DNA from: Bacillus cereus
GTDB taxonomy: Bacteria > Bacillota > Bacilli > Bacillales > Bacillaceae_G
DNA: 64,000 bases
Assembly (NCBI RefSeq): GCF_025917685.1
Contig: NZ_CP089518.1
Coordinates: 3,163,001-3,227,000, forward strand
Direction: 5' to 3'
Below, piece after piece: positions 43,651 through 52,086 of this stretch. Made by a program: the position numbers and the translations under genes. Positions within the stretch are counted from its first letter, which is position 1. Each line of letters opens with the position of its first letter. Below the pieces are notes generated by a model. The model saw nothing but the letters and a program-made list of their open reading frames with translations. It made no database searches and was not told the origin of the DNA.

Positions 43651-45135
43651 TTATGAATGAACGTACCAAATTACTTTTGTCCGCACATATTGTTCAAAAG
43701 CTTCTAATCCATTGTCTTTGCCACCAAAGCCAGATTGTTTAAAGCCACCAAATGGAGTAGTGATATCCCCTTCACTAAAACCATTCACAGAAACGGTACC
43801 GGCTTTAATGGCACGTGCCACGCGCATCGTCCGCTGTACATTTTGGCTATAAAAAGAAGCAGCTAACCCATAAGAGGTGTTATTGGCAAGTTCAATTGCT
43901 TCTTCTTCCGTTTCGAACGTACTAACCGCTAAAATCGGACCAAATACTTCATTTTGGAACAAGGTCATGTCAGCGGTTACATTTTCAAAAATAGTTGGTT
44001 CTATGTACCAGCCACTACCCACATCACTGTGAATGTTCCCTCCAGCGACTAAGCTCCCTCCTTCTTGAAGCGTAATATCCAAAAACGATTTCACTTTATT
44101 AAAGTGTGCTTCTTCAATCATGGGGCCAATGGCAACTGACTCATCCATCGGGTTACCCAATTTCCAGTTTGTCAAGCCAGACTTTAATTTTTCTAACAAT
44201 TCCTCTTTGACAGATTCATGCACGATCAAACGGGAACCACAACTACAGTTTTCACTCATATTCCAAAAGGCAGCTGATAAAATATGCGGAACAGCCGCAT
44301 CCAAGTCAGCATCTTCAAACACGACTTGTGGGCTTTTACCACCACACTCTAAGACAATTTCTTTGAGGTTACTTTCTGCTGAATATTTTAAGAAATACCT
44401 GCCGACTTCCGTTGAACCAGTAAATGATACAATGTCCACATCCATATGTCGCCCTAATGGTTCGCCTACTTTTTCGCCTAAACCACATACTAAGCTTAAA
44501 GCGCCTCTTGGAACACCCGCTTCATAAGCAAGTTCAATCATACGGTGAGCACTGAGTGAAGTTAATTCCGCCGGTTTCACAATGACAGAATTCCCTGCAG
44601 CTAATGCAGGTGCCACTTTCCAAGCAAACATTTGCGCGGGAAAGTTCCAAGGTAATACCGCACCAACAACGCCAATCGGTTCAGTAACAATCAAGCCCAA
44701 AGCATCTTTACCCGTAGGAGCGACTTTGCCAAAGAGTTTATCAATCGCTTCAGCGTACCAATAAAACGTATCGATCGTTGCTGGCATGTCAGTATTTAAA
44801 CATTCAGTAATCGGTTTTCCAGCATCTATACAATCTAAGGCAGCCAGTTCTTCGCTATGTTCTTCGAGCAATTGCGCCCAGCGAATCATCACTTTCTTAC
44901 GCTCATTAGGGGATAATTGACTCCAAATCCCTTCTTCAAATGTCTCCCTCGCCACTTTAACAGCCGCATCCACATCCCGCTCATCTCCATCAGCAATATA
45001 GCCAATGAAGCTGTTATCAATGGGAGTGCGATTTTCTAATTTGTCGGCAGCACTCTTAAAACCATCAATTAAGTTGCCGGCCCATAGCTTTCCTTCTTTA
45101 GCAAGGGCAAAAATTTGTTCTCTTGATACAGTCAT
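43651..45135 (-). CDS. NAD(P)-dependent aldehyde dehydrogenase
   Basis: 494 residues. Motifs are VLPWNFPAQMFAWKVAPALAAG (split: VLPWNFPAQM, KVAPALAAGN), FTGSTEVGR, the general base in LECGGKSPQVV, the nucleophile in SENCSCGSR and EVFGPILAV. It oxidises an aldehyde to an acid; position between an aldolase-family enzyme and an MHS importer suggests the aldehyde is made by the former (for example a semialdehyde). Start follows TGGAGGAG. Confidence 0.9.
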   Translation of the reverse strand: MTVSREQIFALAKEGKLWAGNLIDGFKSAADKLENRTPIDNSFIGYIADGDERDVDAAVKVARETFEEGIWSQLSPNERKKVMIRWAQLLEEHSEELAALDCIDAGKPITECLNTDMPATIDTFYWYAEAIDKLFGKVAPTGKDALGLIVTEPIGVVGAVLPWNFPAQMFAWKVAPALAAGNSVIVKPAELTSLSAHRMIELAYEAGVPRGALSLVCGLGEKVGEPLGRHMDVDIVSFTGSTEVGRYFLKYSAESNLKEIVLECGGKSPQVVFEDADLDAAVPHILSAAFWNMSENCSCGSRLIVHESVKEELLEKLKSGLTNWKLGNPMDESVAIGPMIEEAHFNKVKSFLDITLQEGGSLVAGGNIHSDVGSGWYIEPTIFENVTADMTLFQNEVFGPILAVSTFETEEEAIELANNTSYGLAASFYSQNVQRTMRVARAIKAGTVSVNGFSEGDITTPFGGFKQSGFGGKDNGLEAFEQYVRTKVIWYVHS

Positions 45136-45151
45136 TTGTCTCTCCTCCAGA

Positions 45152-46018
45152 TTATTTATTAAAGAAAGCTAAGAATGTCGCCTTTTCTTCTTCTGATAAA
45201 TCAGATAATGGAAGTCGTACCGCGCCAACGTTGATCTCACCTTTCAGGCAGCCTAGTTTGGCTTTTTGGTTATAGTTTCCAGATTCCATTGAATGAATAG
45301 CAGGGTAGATTTCGCGCATAATTTGTCGAGCCTTGTCCCAGTCACCAGATTGCGCAGCATTAAACATGGCAACTTGCTCTTCTGGGAACACATTCCCTGC
45401 ACCAGCAATCCAGCTTTTCGCACCCCAGAAGAAAAAGTCTACAGCTTGATCATCACAGCCACAAATCACTTCAAAATTCTCAAATGGGGTTTGTAGCAAG
45501 CGTAAAGCACGACTAAAGTCACCACTACTCTCTTTAATAGCGACGATATTCAGATTTTTCGACAGATGCACCACAGTGTCATGCTCAATTTCAATGCCAA
45601 TGCGAGCAGGAAAATTGTACATGATAATCGGTAAATCGGTTGCTGATGCTACAGTTTCGTAATGGGCAATCACACCCGTTTGATCAGGCAGGCTATAAGG
45701 AGTTGGTGATAACATTAAGCCTTCATAACCCAATTCTTTCGCTTGTTTAGCACGGTTAACCGCTCCTTCGGTTGATAAATCATTGATACCTGCAATTAAA
45801 GTTACGCGTCCTTTAGCCACTTCTGCCACAGTTTTTAAAACGTTTTCACGTTCAGCTTCGTTTAAGGCGTAATATTCGCCAGTCGTTCCACACACTACTA
45901 AACCAGTAACACCTTTATCAATAAACGTGTTAGTCAGTTTCTTTAAAGTATCTACATCTAAACTTTTATCGTTTTTAAACGGGGTAACCAACGGAACTAA
46001 AATACCATGAAAATTCAT
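45152..46018 (-). CDS. DapA/NanA-family class I aldolase or dehydratase
   Basis: 288-residue TIM barrel of the dihydrodipicolinate synthase family. Schiff-base Lys is in IVAIKESSGDF, Tyr in IIMYNFPARIG and the GTTGE loop in VCGTTGEYYALN. Because it sits with an aldehyde dehydrogenase and an organic-acid importer, lysine synthesis is unlikely; deaminating or dehydrating a keto-deoxy-acid or hydroxy-pyrroline carboxylate fits better. The ATG at 46018 follows GAGGAG by seven bases. First gene of the operon. Confidence 0.85.
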   Translation of the reverse strand: MNFHGILVPLVTPFKNDKSLDVDTLKKLTNTFIDKGVTGLVVCGTTGEYYALNEAERENVLKTVAEVAKGRVTLIAGINDLSTEGAVNRAKQAKELGYEGLMLSPTPYSLPDQTGVIAHYETVASATDLPIIMYNFPARIGIEIEHDTVVHLSKNLNIVAIKESSGDFSRALRLLQTPFENFEVICGCDDQAVDFFFWGAKSWIAGAGNVFPEEQVAMFNAAQSGDWDKARQIMREIYPAIHSMESGNYNQKAKLGCLKGEINVGAVRLPLSDLSEEEKATFLAFFNK

Positions 46019-46080
46019 CTTCATTCTCCTCAAGTGTTTATTCTTTTTAGTAATAGATTACTTCAATCAGAAATCATTTT

Positions 46081-46095
46081 TGAAGTGATACTTCA
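46081..46095. promoter_or_regulatory. Operator candidate for the catabolic operon
   Basis: TGAAGTGATACTTCA is a 6-3-6 dyad 63 bp upstream of the aldolase gene. The same half-site recurs at 46200-46210. Likely bound by the divergent XRE-cupin regulator. Confidence 0.5.
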
Positions 46096-46199
46096 ATTAT
46101 TTACGATAATAACACACCGATTTTTCATTGTAAATGGAATTTTCAGAATATTTTTTTTGGAGATATTCTTCTTTTTTGAGCTAGTATCACTTACTATTT

Positions 46200-46210
46200 A
46201 AGTGGCACTT
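46200..46210. promoter_or_regulatory. Second operator candidate
   Basis: AAGTGGCACTT (5-1-5 dyad) shares the AAGTG/CACTT half-site with 46081-46095. The 300 bp from here to the regulator gene hold nothing else I can name. Confidence 0.4.
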
Positions 46211-46517
46211 CATTTTAAAGTGAATTTTGGCACATCGATTTCTTGTTATCGTTCTTTAATTAGAGCTATTGTGTTATTCTTATGAACGTGTGCTCCTTGT
46301 ATTTAGGATTTGGACAGAAGTACCAAACCTAGTTTTAAGGGGTTTTCACATAGCTAATCAGTTCAACAATCTATAAACTAACCATTAACATACATTTATT
46401 CAAAAATATCTTAACTAACTTTTTTATTTTCATCATGAGGTTACATCCAGCACCTTACTAAATAAATTTTCCTAGAATAGTAATCATGATTAATGTCAGT
46501 AGCGGGAGTGGATAAAA

Positions 46518-47063
46518 GTGAACGATTTAATTGGAGTAAAAATAAAGAGTTTGAGAAAAGAGCGTAAGTTAACATTAAAACAAATTGCTGATCAGACGAA
46601 TCTTTCAATCAGCTTTTTATCGCAAGTCGAACGATCAAAATCATCCATAACACTCGAATCATTGAAAAAAATTTCAGAAGCACTCGGTGTCAATCCGAGC
46701 TACTTTTTTTCAGAGTCCGAAAAGCAGACAACACCAACAGTTATGAGAAACATCATTAGTAAGACGAACACTCTACATAACCAATTTTTTTATAGAGATT
46801 TAGCGGGCAACATTGAAAATCCACTATTTAATCCCATTTTAGTTTTGCTTAACCCAGGTGCTCAAAGAGAGGAATCTTATTCACATTCGGGGCAAGAATT
46901 TCTATACATTCTAGAAGGAAAACTGACGATCATCATTGACAAAGAGGAGCATGTTTTGAATCCTTATGATTGTATTTTCCTAGATTCAACAACACCTCAC
47001 AATTGGATGAATAAAACAGATTCGGTTGTAAAACTCCTTTGCGTTTCAAGTATTCCTGTGTAA
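46518..47063 (+). CDS. XRE-family regulator with C-terminal cupin domain
   Basis: 181 residues. The helix-turn-helix (IKSLRKERKLTLKQIADQTN, LSISFLSQVERSKSSITLES) spans 6-62. The cupin domain (about 100-178) reads SHSGQEFLYILEGKLTI and DCIFLDSTTPHNW. This class (PuuR/SutR-like) senses small metabolites. GTG start at 46518 after GGGAG. It is divergent from the aldolase/ALDH/MHS operon, which it probably represses. Confidence 0.87.
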   Translation: MNDLIGVKIKSLRKERKLTLKQIADQTNLSISFLSQVERSKSSITLESLKKISEALGVNPSYFFSESEKQTTPTVMRNIISKTNTLHNQFFYRDLAGNIENPLFNPILVLLNPGAQREESYSHSGQEFLYILEGKLTIIIDKEEHVLNPYDCIFLDSTTPHNWMNKTDSVVKLLCVSSIPV

Positions 47064-47111
47064 ATTTCAACAGGTTCATTAGACATGATCTATGATTGGG
47101 GTAGCTGCGAG

Positions 47112-47372
47112 TCATTCGTCCGAATCACCCGCAGCCCTTTCCAAACCTGGTTGAATCTTCAATATTACTGCATCAGTAACTTCAAATTTCTTTTTAAGAA
47201 TTGGACATAGTCCTTCTTTTCGCTTTCCTTGTACAGGGAAAGGAAAGTCTCTATAGACTTCAGATGTTTCTAATGAGTAGTTATCTATTTTAGTAGAAAA
47301 GTAACTAGTTCCTTCAATATAATCTGACTTCCTAAGAAATTGTAGAATTAATTGCTGGACAAGTCTGTCCAA
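47112..47372 (-). pseudogene. C-terminal remnant of a RES-domain protein (tentative)
   Basis: An 86-codon frame contains LVQQLILQFLRKSDYIEGT, SYFSTKIDNYSLET and FPVQGKRKEGLCPILKKKFEV. The order Ser in YFST, then VFPV..KEGYC.KL, resembles the C-terminus of RES-domain (NAD+ phosphorylase) proteins. The start is not credible (no ribosome site), and the upstream part of the gene is absent. Assignment is from memory of the motif order and is uncertain. Confidence 0.4.
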
Positions 47373-47433
47373 AATGAAGTGAAGTTTATTTATCGACTAT
47401 TCGGAATAGAGAAAGCATTTGTACGGGAACCAT

Positions 47434-47475
47434 ATAAAAAATACCGGCATCCTTCCCATGAAGAATACCGGTACT
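47434..47475 (-). terminator. Terminator after the tubby-like gene
   Basis: Imperfect hairpin TACCGGTATTCTTC / GAAGGATGCCGGTA followed by TTTTTT on the minus strand, lying beyond a short bcr1 copy. Confidence 0.6.
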
Positions 47476-47480
47476 TCTCA

Positions 47481-47535
47481 TTTATCCCGCTATTTGTGGG
47501 CAGTAAGACTCCCACTGATTAAAGTTTCACTTTAT
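47481..47535 (-). repeat. bcr1-type repeat, 55-bp deleted copy
   Basis: Both ends are kept (CCCGCTATTTG and AGTTTCAC) with TTTAT at 47481-47485 and 47531-47535; the middle is gone. The stop codon of the next gene shares the last base. Confidence 0.72.
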
Positions 47536-48497
47536 CACCCATACAAAACCGCATGAAATACGCCTAACAGTAAGTATTGATCATGTATATAATCCCCATC
47601 ATATACATTCATCTCCATGTAATACATATCTTCCTCAAGACGAATATTCCAATCTGCGATTACATAGCCCTTTCGTAATAACTTTCCAAGCCCAAGTGAA
47701 GTTTTGTGAACAACATATTCTTCTGTCTTATATGTAAAGGTAAATAAGAAATTTGCATCCAATAACTTTCCGTCACATACAATCATTTCATGCTCTGCAT
47801 CATTATTATCGATGTACGTTACTAAAATCTTTCTTTGACGCTGCCTACTTATATCCTTTGCAATAACGCGAATATTGTCCTTACTATCCTTTATTTCATA
47901 AATGATATTACTACCAACTTTCGGAATGAAGTCTAGCACTTTCATCAGCGCATTTTTATAATAGCCCCGTACTACGCCTACTTGCTCGCTTCCATTGTAA
48001 ACCTCTATCGACGTCGTGTCCGCTTTACTATCACACAGTCGTTTGTAAGAAAGCTGCATCATTCGCTCTCCTCTTAAGTACTGATCAAACGTCACAGGAT
48101 ATTCTATCGCGCGGAGTTCCTTATTTAGCCCATACAAATAGCGTTGAACGCTCTCTACTAATGTTGTAGTAGATATACGCTCCTGAAGTTCAAATTGTTG
48201 CCAACTGGAAGAAACCCTCCACTGATTGTCCTCTTCATAGAAGAAACCAAGAATTACGTCATCACGGTCACTCGTTTCATAATTCATATGTACGCTCTGC
48301 CCGTGTTGAACTTGTTCCATCCACTGTCCTAAATAAATGCCCAGCTCTGCAACCTTCATGCATGACTTTTGAAAAAATACTCTGTCACCCACACAAATCG
48401 TTAAATCCCCTTCGATAAAGCCCTTTGCATAAGTAACATACCGTGGCTCATCCTTCTGTGGAATATCCTTGTCTATTTCAAACGAAAACGTTAACAT
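47535..48497 (-). CDS. Hypothetical protein with tubby-like C-terminal domain
   Basis: 320 residues in two parts. The N-terminal half (MLTFSFEIDKDIPQ, then ICVGDRVFFQKSCMKVAELG) resembles DUF7878 proteins, often near polymorphic-toxin or immunity genes. The C-terminal half from about 165 (VLDFIPKVGSNIIYEIKD, GKLLDANFLFTFTYKTEE, VIADWNIRLEEDMYYM) has the alternating pattern of tubby/LURP/scramblase beta-barrels. Start follows AGAGGTGAG. Function unknown; a membrane-lipid or immunity role is only a guess. Confidence 0.65.
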   Translation of the reverse strand: MLTFSFEIDKDIPQKDEPRYVTYAKGFIEGDLTICVGDRVFFQKSCMKVAELGIYLGQWMEQVQHGQSVHMNYETSDRDDVILGFFYEEDNQWRVSSSWQQFELQERISTTTLVESVQRYLYGLNKELRAIEYPVTFDQYLRGERMMQLSYKRLCDSKADTTSIEVYNGSEQVGVVRGYYKNALMKVLDFIPKVGSNIIYEIKDSKDNIRVIAKDISRQRQRKILVTYIDNNDAEHEMIVCDGKLLDANFLFTFTYKTEEYVVHKTSLGLGKLLRKGYVIADWNIRLEEDMYYMEMNVYDGDYIHDQYLLLGVFHAVLYG

Positions 48498-48605
48498 CCT
48501 TTACTCACCTCTAGTTGTTACACAGCTCACACCTGACATCGCATCACTCTGAGAAACTATGTATATACATATATTTAATTAACACACTATAATGCGTGAA
48601 TGACC

Positions 48606-48851
48606 TTAGCATAGTAGCGCTATTTTTTCTTCGCGAACTCCCTCAAAACAATATACTTCCACCATCTCCAAGGAAGTAATTTTTTCATCATAATAGCAAA
48701 CTTTACCCCTTTTCCAATTGGATAACGGAGCGTAGTTTTTTTGCGATTGTAATAGAAATAATTGAAATGCATGTAATGAGTGTACATCTAATTGTTCAAT
48801 TTGTATATGTTCCGCAAGATTTAGTGCGGTAGCTGATTCTGGTGCAAACAC
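48606..48851 (-). CDS. Hypothetical protein, probably 5'-truncated (81 aa)
   Basis: 81 codons from a GTG that has no ribosome site; the frame continues nine codons upstream (TYKRCGVFAPES) to a stop. Segments include LAEHIQIEQLDVHSLHAFQL and NWKRGKVCYYDEK. No family recognised. A terminator-like hairpin stands upstream at 48898. It is likely the 3' part of a longer gene. Confidence 0.4.
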   Translation of the reverse strand: MFAPESATALNLAEHIQIEQLDVHSLHAFQLFLLQSQKNYAPLSNWKRGKVCYYDEKITSLEMVEVYCFEGVREEKIALLC

Positions 48852-48897
48852 TCCACAACGTTTGTAAGTAACTTAGATATACTGATACTAGTACTCT

Positions 48898-48929
48898 AAA
48901 AAAGGATCCTGATTAGTCAGGACCCTTTC
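48898..48929. terminator. Hairpin GGATCCTGA / TCAGGACCC
   Basis: AAAGGATCCTGA and TCAGGACCCTTT around TTAG with a T-rich tail on the plus strand. Confidence 0.6.
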
Positions 48930-49188
48930 TTCTCTTTTACAGAGACATTTTGTGCATTGTATTGATTTTATGACGATTAGAATTGCAGTCAAAATATTAT
49001 CTCTTCCCCTTTAACTCTCTCAGGCTGATTTTTCTCAACGTCTGAACCTACTTACGTACCAACTGCGTAACCAGTAAGAATACCAATAATTATGGCAATA
49101 ACTAAGAAGCATGTGATTTAAATCCATTTTCCCACATATATTTTTCCGGAAAGTTTAGTTTCCATAGAAAACCGAACCGATGGTGCAC
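48930..49188. other. Gene-free stretch with a membrane-peptide relic
   Basis: The minus strand holds LVIAIIIGILTGYAVGT followed by a stop (about 49050-49105), with no start codon; otherwise nothing recognisable downstream of the DrrAB-like operon. Confidence 0.35.
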
Positions 49189-49938
49189 TTATCCTAACTG
49201 ACGTTTAAATGCTTTACCAGCGAAGAAGTAAGCGATAACCATAATGCCCACACACCAAGCAAGTGCAATCCAAATATCGTTGCCAACAGACCCTTCATAT
49301 AAGAGGGCACGAATCGCATTCACGATTGAAGTCACAGGCTGGTTCTCAGCGAATGCACGAACAATTTTTGGCATAGTTTCAGTAGGAACAAAGGCCGAAC
49401 TAATAAAGGGCAGAAAAATTAGTGGGTACGAATAGGCTGTCGCTCCTTCCATAGACTTCGCCGTCAACCCGGGAATGACAGCCAACCACGTCAGCGCCAG
49501 CGTAAACATCCCGAGTATTCCAGCTACCGCAAGCCAATCGAGAATATTAGCGCTGGAACGGAATCCCATTAAGAGCGCAACAAGGATAACCACCACGATA
49601 GTAAGCGCATTAGCAACAAGTGATGTTAATACGTGAGCCCATAATACCGACGAGCGCTTGATGGGCATCGTAATGAAACGTGCCATCAGTCCACTCTTTA
49701 CATCCGTAAACAACCGCACGGATGTGTAAGCGACACCGGATGCGATAGCCATCAGCAAGATTCCCGGCAATAAATAATTGACGTAGTTATCCGTTCCTGT
49801 CTTTATGGCACCGCCAAATACGTAAACAAACAACAGCATCATCATAATCGGTGTAATCGCTACCGTAATAATCGTATCCGGACTGCGCATGATATTGCGC
49901 ATTAAGCGCCCTAGTAATACCCCTGTTTTGCTTTTCAT
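49189..49938 (-). CDS. ABC-2 type permease, DrrB-like
   Basis: 249 residues, six membrane spans, ABC-2 family: SPDTIITVAITPIMMMLLFVY (split: SPDTIITVAITPIM, MLLFVYVFG), LLPGILLMAIASGV, and FLPFISSAFVPTETMP. It forms an exporter with the ATPase gene directly upstream (stop and start codons are adjacent). Probably drug or antibiotic efflux; substrate unknown. Confidence 0.88.
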   Translation of the reverse strand: MKSKTGVLLGRLMRNIMRSPDTIITVAITPIMMMLLFVYVFGGAIKTGTDNYVNYLLPGILLMAIASGVAYTSVRLFTDVKSGLMARFITMPIKRSSVLWAHVLTSLVANALTIVVVILVALLMGFRSSANILDWLAVAGILGMFTLALTWLAVIPGLTAKSMEGATAYSYPLIFLPFISSAFVPTETMPKIVRAFAENQPVTSIVNAIRALLYEGSVGNDIWIALAWCVGIMVIAYFFAGKAFKRQLG

Positions 49939-50700
49939 TTACATCTCCTCCTTTTTGCCGATGATCGCAAGAAAAATTTCTTCCAATGTCGGCTGCTTCT
50001 CGATATACTCCACTTTTGCTGGTGGGAACATCTCTTTAAGTTCTGCAAGAGTACCAGTTGTGATAATTTTTCCGCCATGCAAGATAGCAATACGGTCAGC
50101 CAGTTGTTCTGCTTCCTCCAAGTACTGAGTCGTCAGCAAGATCGTTGTGCCGCCGCCGGCAAGTTCCTTGACTGTATCCCACACTTCAATCCGCGCTTCA
50201 GGGTCAAGTCCTGTCGTTGGTTCGTCGAGAAAAATGACTGCTGGTGTCCCGATCAAGCTCATGGCGATATCAAGCCGGCGCTTCATCCCTCCCGAATACT
50301 GGTCTGCCCTCTGGTTGGCTGCATCGGTCAGACTAAACCTTGCAAGCAAATTATCGGCAACTTGAGCGGGACTAGAAACTCCACGCAACTTGGCGATCAT
50401 TATCAAGTTTTCTCTCCCAGAGAGCATACCGTCTAAAGCTGCGAACTGTCCTGTCAGACTGATGCTTTGACGGACATGATCCGGTTGATGCTGGACGTCA
50501 AAACCACAAATACCTACTTCACCACCATCTTGCTTCATCAGCGTCGAAAGGATATTGACCGTCGTCGTCTTGCCCGCTCCATTTGAGCCCAGCAGCGCGA
50601 AGATTTCGCCACGCTGCACCTCAAAATCCACCCCTTTTAAAACTTCCTTGTCTTTAAAAGATTTTTTTAAACCTTTTACAGAAATCGCTGCATTGCTCAT
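49939..50700 (-). CDS. ABC transporter ATPase, DrrA-like
   Basis: 253 residues. Walker A is LGSNGAGKTT, signature YSGGMKRRLD and Walker B VIFLDEPTTGLD; the C-terminal VEYIEKQPTLEEIFLAI is the DrrA-type tail. Start after AAGGGGG. Higher GC than the surrounding DNA hints at acquisition of the whole efflux operon. Controlled probably by the PadR regulator upstream; the site TTAGTATCAC lies 40-50 bp before it. Confidence 0.9.
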   Translation of the reverse strand: MSNAAISVKGLKKSFKDKEVLKGVDFEVQRGEIFALLGSNGAGKTTTVNILSTLMKQDGGEVGICGFDVQHQPDHVRQSISLTGQFAALDGMLSGRENLIMIAKLRGVSSPAQVADNLLARFSLTDAANQRADQYSGGMKRRLDIAMSLIGTPAVIFLDEPTTGLDPEARIEVWDTVKELAGGGTTILLTTQYLEEAEQLADRIAILHGGKIITTGTLAELKEMFPPAKVEYIEKQPTLEEIFLAIIGKKEEM

Positions 50701-50740
50701 ACTTTTTCCCCCTTATAAAAATAGATTACCTATACCCTCT

Positions 50741-50756
50741 ATTTAGTATCACTGAT
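50741..50756 (-). promoter_or_regulatory. PadR operator candidate before drrA-like gene
   Basis: ATTTAGTATCACTGAT is the same motif as at 51633, 51695 and 51822 upstream of padR. It suggests a separately controlled promoter for the transporter pair. Confidence 0.5.
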
Positions 50757-50855
50757 AATCTGTACTACTTAGTAGCGGTTTAAAAATATAACTGAATAGC
50801 GATGGCGGCAATTCACATTTGTAACCAGCTAATCAGTCAGTATTACTTATTACAT

Positions 50856-51197
50856 TTATTTTTTTCTCAATTGCTTCATGATACTTTCATTCAAATCTTC
50901 ACGATACTTGGAGACATATGTTTTAGCGTTTGCTACGAGTTCGTCAGCAAACGATGCTACGTCCTCCCCAGTAATGTCAAGCACTTGTCTGCCTTCCGCT
51001 GCACCGGCTTCAAACAAATCGATTAATTCATACTGTATGTGCAGCATATCCATTCCATTACCCGCTGAGAAATTCCACATGTAGTTTTGAATTTTCTTAA
51101 ACACAAACTGATAGTCCTCTGGCAGTGCTCCAACACGTGCCATCATCATTTTGTACTCTTTTTTATCACCAATTAATTTTTTGAACATTTCCAACAT
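50856..51197 (-). CDS. DUF1048 protein
   Basis: 113 residues, mostly helical: MLEMFKKLIGDKKEYKMMMA, VFKKIQNYMWNFSAGNGMD, LFEAGAAEGRQVLDITGEDV. DUF1048 proteins are regularly encoded beside PadR regulators and DrrAB exporters in Bacillus, where their role is unknown. ATG at 51197 after AGGAGG; the longer frame has no site. Confidence 0.85.
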   Translation of the reverse strand: MLEMFKKLIGDKKEYKMMMARVGALPEDYQFVFKKIQNYMWNFSAGNGMDMLHIQYELIDLFEAGAAEGRQVLDITGEDVASFADELVANAKTYVSKYREDLNESIMKQLRKK

Positions 51198-51272
51198 CTT
51201 ATTTTCCTCCTTTTTTATAAAGCAGAACAAGAAACTCTTCAAATATGAGTCGGAACATTTTATATTATGAGG

Positions 51273-51593
51273 CTAGTTTGACTTCAAGACGTTAATTTTT
51301 GAAGATACAAAATCCCATTTTTCCCAAAATAATTCAAGCTCCTGACGGCCATCCTCATTTAGTGAATAAAACTTACGAGGCGGTCCCATATCTGATGGTT
51401 TCTTTTCAATATTCACAAGCTTTTTCTTTTCTAATCGTACGAGGATGGTATAAACTGTCCCTTCCACGACTTCGGTAAACCCAAGATCATTCAGGTGGCG
51501 GGTAATCTCATATCCATACGTTTCACGACGGCTGATGATTTCCAGCACACACCCTTCCAGTGAACCTTTCAGCATTTCAGTTAAATTTTCCAT
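51273..51593 (-). CDS. PadR-family regulator
   Basis: 106 residues: LKGSLEGCVLEIISRRETYG, YEITRHLNDLGF, the recognition region VVEGTVYTILVRLEKKKLV and wing GPPRKFYSLNEDGRQELE. PadR repressors usually control an adjacent efflux operon and themselves, releasing DNA when they bind the drug. Two strong tandem promoters stand upstream. Confidence 0.9.
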   Translation of the reverse strand: MENLTEMLKGSLEGCVLEIISRRETYGYEITRHLNDLGFTEVVEGTVYTILVRLEKKKLVNIEKKPSDMGPPRKFYSLNEDGRQELELFWEKWDFVSSKINVLKSN

Positions 51594-51632
51594 GTTCTGA
51601 TCCTCCTTTACCCCCTATTCTGTCTGACTTAT

Positions 51633-51644
51633 ATTCAGTATCAC
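51633..51644. promoter_or_regulatory. PadR operator candidate
   Basis: ATTCAGTATCAC, 40 bp upstream of the padR start; the same motif follows each of the two promoters. Confidence 0.45.
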
Positions 51645-51694
51645 AGAGTACTAAGGCGATTTTTTTACTGAATAGCTCTTGAGTAAAATCAGAC

Positions 51695-51750
51695 TATTCA
51701 GTATTACTTATTACAACTACATTGTATGACTAAGTAGTTGTAGATGTCAA
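51695..51750 (-). promoter_or_regulatory. padR promoter P1 with operator
   Basis: On the minus strand TTGACA (51750-51745), 18 bp, then TACAAT (51726-51721). Right after the -10 box lies TAATAAGTAATACTGAATAG, the repeated operator motif. Close to the SigA consensus. Confidence 0.75.
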
Positions 51751-51821
51751 CTCATTTTCAAAATTTTTCTAAAATCCACTATTACCTATAGTTTACTGAA
51801 AATATTTTGAGAAACAATACT

Positions 51822-51876
51822 ACTCAGTATCACCTATTACAAGTACATTGTATGACTGAGTAGCTGTAAATGTCAA
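51822..51876 (-). promoter_or_regulatory. padR promoter P2 with operator
   Basis: A second copy of the same module 126 bp upstream: TTGACA (51876-51871), 18 bp, TACAAT (51852-51847), then TAATAGGTGATACTGAGTAG. The duplication covers promoter and operator together. Confidence 0.75.
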
Positions 51877-51980
51877 CTCGATTTTTTATATTTTTCTAAA
51901 ATCAACTATTACCTATTAGATACAGGCGATTTTCTTTTTGAAGAAATTTCGCCACATACCTATCCCGTTAAGAAAAAAAA

Positions 51981-52019
51981 ATACCCCAAAACAAAAATGT
52001 AGAATTTTTATTTTGGGGC
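51981..52019 (-). terminator. Terminator of hcp
   Basis: CCCCAAAATAAAAATTCTA and its partner ending TTTTGGGG, followed by ATTTTTTTTT on the minus strand. Confidence 0.85.
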
Positions 52020-52086
52020 GCCATACTATATCGAAGTTAATGAATACGGCTAGCTCTTCTTATTAATAAGACAGATTATCCTTTTG

